Origin: Bacteroidota bacterium
Lineage (GTDB): Bacteria > Bacteroidota > Bacteroidia > B-17B0 > Aurantibacillaceae
Length of the DNA stretch: 64,000 nt
Reading direction: 5' to 3'
Assembly (NCBI GenBank): GCA_030692515.1
Contig: JAUXZS010000015.1
Location: forward strand, 186,001 to 250,000
The position numbers and the translations under genes are program-made. Shown piece by piece: positions 61,601 through 64,000 of the stretch (positions are counted from its first letter, which is position 1; every line of letters starts with the position of its first letter). Below the pieces are notes generated by a model. That model made no database searches, was not told where the DNA came from, and worked only from the letters and a program-made list of their open reading frames with translations.

Positions 61601-64000
61601 GCCATCTAGTTCATCGGTTAACCCACAAACAAATTTATGTGCTGGTACATATTCAGCTCAAATAAACGACGCAAATGGTTGCTTGTTATTTAACTCTGTT
61701 GTTATTTCCGAACCACCAGCGATTTCAATTTTACAAAATCTAACTTTCCCAACTTGTAATGGTGTTTGTAATGGTTCAATCACTTTAACTACTTCTGGTG
61801 GAACTGGACCTTATTCTTATACTTGGAATCCAGGCGCTTCTGCAAACGCAACTTTAACAAATGCGTGCGCAGGAAATTACACTGTCAATATTTCTGATGT
61901 TAATCTTTGTCCTTCTACTTTAACTCTTAATTTACCTGCTGCACAAAACATGACGGCAACTGCTTTGACTACAAGTAATACTTGTTTTGGAAACTGTTTA
62001 GGAACCGCAAGCATTACTTCAATTGTGGGGAGCCCTAATTTGCCTATCACTTATTTATGGAGTAATTCTCAATCTGGACCTTCTGCAACAAATTTATGTA
62101 ATGGTGTTTATACTTACACAGCAACAGACGCATTAGGATGTTTTAATAGCTTTACAACAAACATAGTTTCTCCAACCCAAATCACCTCAACTAACTCGAT
62201 CGCCTCTCCTTCTTGTAATATGTGTAATGGCTCGTCAACAATTACTGCCGCTGGCGGAGTAGGACCATTTACTTATAGTTGGACATCTAGTGCAGTTGGT
62301 TCTGTTGCTTCAAATTTATGCGCTGGATTATACCAAGTTTTAATAACAGATAATAATCTTTGTACTCAATTACAAAATGTGTTAATTAGTAGTTCAAGCG
62401 GAATTACTGGAGAAACGGCAACGATACAAAACGAAATTTGTGCAGGACAGTGTAATGGTGCTGCAACTGTTGTAGCAATAGGAGGAACAAATCCAATATC
62501 ATATAGTTGGGTAAACCCCGCCGTATCTAATTCGGTTATAACAAATTTATGCGCTGGCAATTATTTTTTGCAGATGACCGATGCGCAAGGTTGTATTCGA
62601 ACCACTTCGGTAAATATTGCCGCGGCATCTAACTTAACACTAACTCCAACAATTATTGCTCCTGCATGTACTTTAGCAAATGGAACAATAAGCATTGTTC
62701 CGAGTGGCGGAAATCCTTTGCCGTTTTATAATTTTTCTTGGGCACCTGTTGTTGGAATTACTTCTTCATTAACTAATATTTCAGCCGGAAATTATACTGT
62801 TACTGTTACTGATGGATCTGGTTGTCAAAAAACTCAAGTGTTTGCAATTAGTAATTCAAGTGGTCCTGTCATTACTTTTACTCAAAATAACATTCCTTGT
62901 TTTAACGATTGCACCGGTGCAATAACAGCTTTAGGAACTAGTACCTCCGCACCAATAACCTATAATTGGAGTAACGGAAACAATACGCCAACCGTTAGCG
63001 GTTTATGTAAAGGTTTAATTACATTAACGGTTACTACGCCTGCAAATGGATGTGTTAGCGTTCAATCATTTAGTGTAACTGATAATCCTGCGTTACAATT
63101 AAGTCTTACAAATATTACCCAACCTAAATGTCATAATGATTGTGATGGCGCAATAACTTTAGTGCCCAGTGGTGGAACTTTACCTTACACTTTCACATGG
63201 TCGCCTTCTGGTTCAAGTAACCCTCAATTCTCTTTATGCCCAGGGCCATCAACTGCAGCAATTGTTTACTCTGCGACTATTACTGATGCTAATGGATGTA
63301 CGGTTTCTACTAGCACCACATTAATAAATCCTGCGTCTATTGTATTAACTCCTACGGTGGTTAACTCTTCTTGTAGTTCCGTTCCAGATGGTTCATTAAG
63401 TCTTGGTGTAAATGGTGGAACTCCAATTTATACTTTTACTTGGACAGGCCCATCAGCATTTACTGCTAACACTCAAAATGTAGGGGCTTTATTTGCCGGA
63501 ACTTATTCTGTAAGCATTACTGATTTTAATGGGTGTTTAAAAGATACCGTTTTAGATGTGGTGCCAACAATTAGTATTGTGGCGCAGGCTGGAAATGATG
63601 TAACGGTTTGTCCTACACCTTCAGTAATATTAACAGGAACTAATTCTTTTGGTGGAGTTTCATTTGATTGGTTTTTACTTCCAAACAATACAAATACAGT
63701 TGCCAATACGCCAACTTTTTTAGCGCAAACTCCAAACCTCGCGCCAGGATCATTTACGTATGTATTAGTCACTACATCTTCTGTTTCAGGATGTGCAGAT
63801 TTTGATACAGTTGTTGTAAATACATTTGCCTTACCTTTTGTAGAAGCCGGACCATCATTCACAATTCCGGTATTTACAAATGTTACCATTGGTGGTAACC
63901 CAACAGCTATGGGTTCTTTCTCGTTAAACTGGTCACCTTCCTTCTTTTTAGATGACCCTAGTATTCAAAACCCTTCAGCTTCAAATACTTTACAAACAAC
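55692..64000 (+). CDS. Giant SprB-like repeat adhesin (C-terminus off window)
   Basis: The frame is open from the ATG at 55692 to the right edge, over 2,769 codons without a stop. A signal peptide (1-24) is followed by YWVGGSGNFNDGNHWS and a beta-rich region (about 25-255) of the kind seen at the start of large gliding/adhesin proteins. Then come about 30 repeats of about 79 residues, from 56470 to 63570, with the form SC-x4-CNGS...GGTxPYTYTWS...NLCAGNYTVTVTDANGC, i.e. SprB repeats. The final 430 nt change to a PKD-like region with VEAGPSFTIPVFTNVTIGGNP. SprB-type proteins are moved on the surface by the gliding machinery after T9SS export; a type B sorting domain is expected downstream but not visible. 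Confidence 0.93.
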   Translation, partial: MYLGKKRFILFILGCFAFLAFNAQSFYWVGGSGNFNDGNHWSLTSGGVSVNKIPNSNTDVIFDDNATSNYSNPVVNFVGVNHCKSLKFTNDFINYTITGTKYTEINISGDFELNAKTNFKTNSKLIFNSGSSQYKTVRFNSTSYEGDVVFENGNWNIKYINIDNSNSLTINSGNYKIASSTIKTGNFYANKGQVNFDITSGKLDVKNIIDIGTNSKFASNKFLIKADQNNNINYKINPQVNLGNDFKILNSSNSQVMACGATLTAVGISCSGVCDGKLILDIDASCAAGPYNLQWNNPSCVTPTLLVVPGPGSYTITNLCSCVDFFDVIVFTGAIPIAFSNAAQIVGVSAINFVPFTFVQPKCFGDCNGSITGNINGSVGPYTVTVNGTSTFAVPSGVSTFTNLCAGVNTFAIVDTKGCTRTFTPSLSQPAALSTTSITSSVTCNAACNGSISLSPINGTAGYTVVFSPGGTFTVPAAGSATLGNLCPSVVSYTITDSQGCFINSNFNITQPPALTVTPTQTAITCGGLCTGAASVNVTGGTTPYSYTWSPGPGNSAGIVNLCSGNHTVSILDNNNCPISQTFTLNAPPPITITPTFTNASCNGLCNGSASVSASGGTGAITFTWIATGPSTIAANSSSVNNLCAGVYTVFALDAAGCSTTAIVTINQPPALSITATSQSITCFGLCNGGATVSPSGGNGAPFNFTWTPVPPTGQGTATISNICNAGVYTVSVTDGSLCPISTTISITQPSSVTPNIVTTSVSCNGGNNGSINANPTPLASGPFSYTLASTTATIFTAPPYPNLTAGIYTLSIGYGAGCIQTFTVNILQPNPLIPSISSTSITCFNQCDGTLAGSAIGGTPAYTFIWATPTGTVAGGALAGQCVGNYTFNVTDANGCTASSTITLAQPPDIIVGVNSATVSCFSSCNGALSATVSGGTPGYTLTWSNGPTGNPNVGLCAGSYTVVVVDTKGCTKTATATVSAPLAITLTQNTTSTSCAGGCDGSATITALGGTPPFTFQFNTVPATVNATGIISGLCAGNYIANVTDANGCAQSINFSISSPIALSAAITGIQSSCNACTGASTVTASNGTPGYTFVWTNSLAVSVGTNNIATSLCPGSYTATVTDSKGCTATATANIVQTVSVTVVTAGAGIQCFGAFTGSATANALGGTLPYTYTWTPTAPTQTTQTATGLGAGNYTVLVMDQLGCSNTGTISFANPPAITIAPTQTNINCFGNCNGAINSNASGGTGALTYSWSPGALNTPNINNLCTGNYTLIVTDANSCSNTQTFNIATSPSISATFTTTNPSACIVNNGSICVTPSGGTGAGYTFTWSPPGGIGGNTSCYSGLSAGPYSLILADGAGCTNTLSSIITNPAGPILNVTTQSVTCFGSNTGAATVTAVGGGPFTFTWTPVVGFVTIGNTTTASGLITGTYNISVTNIPTGCITTQSIVIAQPAASLTINSTVTAAKCFASCNGSITIVAAGGTPGYNYSWLPIAPPITGQNTPTVTNLCQGNYTLNITDANLCPRQFTFVITQPTALTLTTTASNVLCNAACNGTINVAGSGGTAPITFTWLPVGTFTGSTNPNIFNLCPAAYSVNASDLNGCPISTVVNITQPTALTSTLVFVNASCSNSCNATASISVGGGTPTYSFSWSNGPATTSSIGGLCAGNYTGTVVDGNGCISANGFTVVPPAAFNVTLTPTNPLCNAACNGSIATLFAGNQGTVSFNWVATGTGQNPTNLCANNYTLTATDANGCVASGVTSLVNPPAVLANVTTTNPACNGNCNGIAISTPANTTGTVSYSWLPAIPPIIGQGTQTVSSLCSGNYSVTIQDANGCQANQTFTLNNPPVLSVNASVGPATCGSPNGSITAIPVGGTPAYTFSWTAPVSSTNAAVVGLPAGVYTVIVTDANSCTNTLTIPLSNSNGPSSAPITSSSISCNAQCTGAASINIGGIIGGTPGYTVTWVVPPSSSSVNPQTNLCAGTYSAQINDANGCLLFNSVVISEPPAISILQNLTFPTCNGVCNGSITLTTSGGTGPYSYTWNPGASANATLTNACAGNYTVNISDVNLCPSTLTLNLPAAQNMTATALTTSNTCFGNCLGTASITSIVGSPNLPITYLWSNSQSGPSATNLCNGVYTYTATDALGCFNSFTTNIVSPTQITSTNSIASPSCNMCNGSSTITAAGGVGPFTYSWTSSAVGSVASNLCAGLYQVLITDNNLCTQLQNVLISSSSGITGETATIQNEICAGQCNGAATVVAIGGTNPISYSWVNPAVSNSVITNLCAGNYFLQMTDAQGCIRTTSVNIAAASNLTLTPTIIAPACTLANGTISIVPSGGNPLPFYNFSWAPVVGITSSLTNISAGNYTVTVTDGSGCQKTQVFAISNSSGPVITFTQNNIPCFNDCTGAITALGTSTSAPITYNWSNGNNTPTVSGLCKGLITLTVTTPANGCVSVQSFSVTDNPALQLSLTNITQPKCHNDCDGAITLVPSGGTLPYTFTWSPSGSSNPQFSLCPGPSTAAIVYSATITDANGCTVSTSTTLINPASIVLTPTVVNSSCSSVPDGSLSLGVNGGTPIYTFTWTGPSAFTANTQNVGALFAGTYSVSITDFNGCLKDTVLDVVPTISIVAQAGNDVTVCPTPSVILTGTNSFGGVSFDWFLLPNNTNTVANTPTFLAQTPNLAPGSFTYVLVTTSSVSGCADFDTVVVNTFALPFVEAGPSFTIPVFTNVTIGGNPTAMGSFSLNWSPSFFLDDPSIQNPSASNTLQT

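Noticed and set aside
56470-63570. CRISPR-like or satellite repeat array
   Set aside because: The period is about 236 bp, varied at DNA level and conserved at protein level in one frame, so it is a coding repeat.
63503-63889. 128-codon minus-strand frame, and similar ones at 56768, 57747, 59726 and 62366
   Set aside because: They are antisense to the SprB repeat frame, and their composition mirrors the repeats (Thr/Val/Pro-rich), as expected from a shadow.

Overview
The window is a low-GC chromosome segment from a member of the Bacteroidota, probably a flavobacterium-like lineage, though I cannot fix the family. The markers are a type IX secretion toolkit (PorP/SprF protein, type A and type B sorting domains, a giant SprB-like adhesin), a type III glutamine synthetase, -7 promoter elements of the TAnnTTTG type, near absence of Shine-Dalgarno sequences, and several palindromic repeat families of the kind common in this phylum. 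No rRNA, tRNA, CRISPR array or phage was seen.

Layout. 1-3010 (minus): a metal-linked operon with an ECF sigma factor, a small membrane protein that may be its anti-sigma factor, a Spy/CpxP-like periplasmic protein, an MbnP-like protein and a MauG/MbnH-like di-heme peroxidase that runs off the left edge. 3168-7322 (minus): an FNR-like regulator with four FNR-spaced cysteines, a PAS histidine kinase and a response regulator in one tight operon, preceded by a perfect 20-bp palindrome, then a beta-carbonic anhydrase and a bestrophin-like channel. 7718-13933: small unknown proteins, glnN with a recognisable promoter, a beta-repeat protein and a TPR sensor that ends where a SpoIIE phosphatase domain would be expected. 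14002-22617: a DMT transporter, YigZ, an M42-type peptidase, a DUF1571 protein, kdsB, queA, two tandem secreted T9SS paralogues and yqeY. 22712-26982: TonB, PorP/SprF, a type B sorting-domain protein, an acyltransferase and engB.

27033-43451 is a nearly complete division and cell wall (dcw) cluster in canonical order: mraZ, rsmH, ftsL-like, ftsI, murE, mraY, murD, ftsW, murG, murC, ftsQ, ftsA, ftsZ. It is preceded by four TGG boxes spaced exactly 10 bp apart, a typical MraZ operator. The genes are packed, often overlapping, and five use TTG or GTG starts. MurE carries the DNPR motif of meso-diaminopimelate ligases.

43663-55569 holds a DUF922 putative protease, leuS, an omega-amidase, a TPR membrane protein, GT2 and GT9 glycosyltransferases, an SDR enzyme, lipB, a sugar-phosphate isomerase and a NUDIX hydrolase. 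From 55692 to the right edge there is one open frame of more than 2,769 codons: a SprB-like surface protein with about 30 cysteine-bearing repeats.

The most unusual locus is leuS (44355-47705). Its reading frame has absorbed three repeat-type sequences: a 434-bp palindrome-flanked element encoding a DUF559 endonuclease-like domain (45634-46067), a short GC-rich palindrome of the same style (44818-44856), and a copy of an intergenic word repeat (46798-46842). All three keep the synthetase in frame. This looks like a nuclease-bearing mobile element, with related palindromes, that tolerates or prefers insertion inside an essential gene without splicing.
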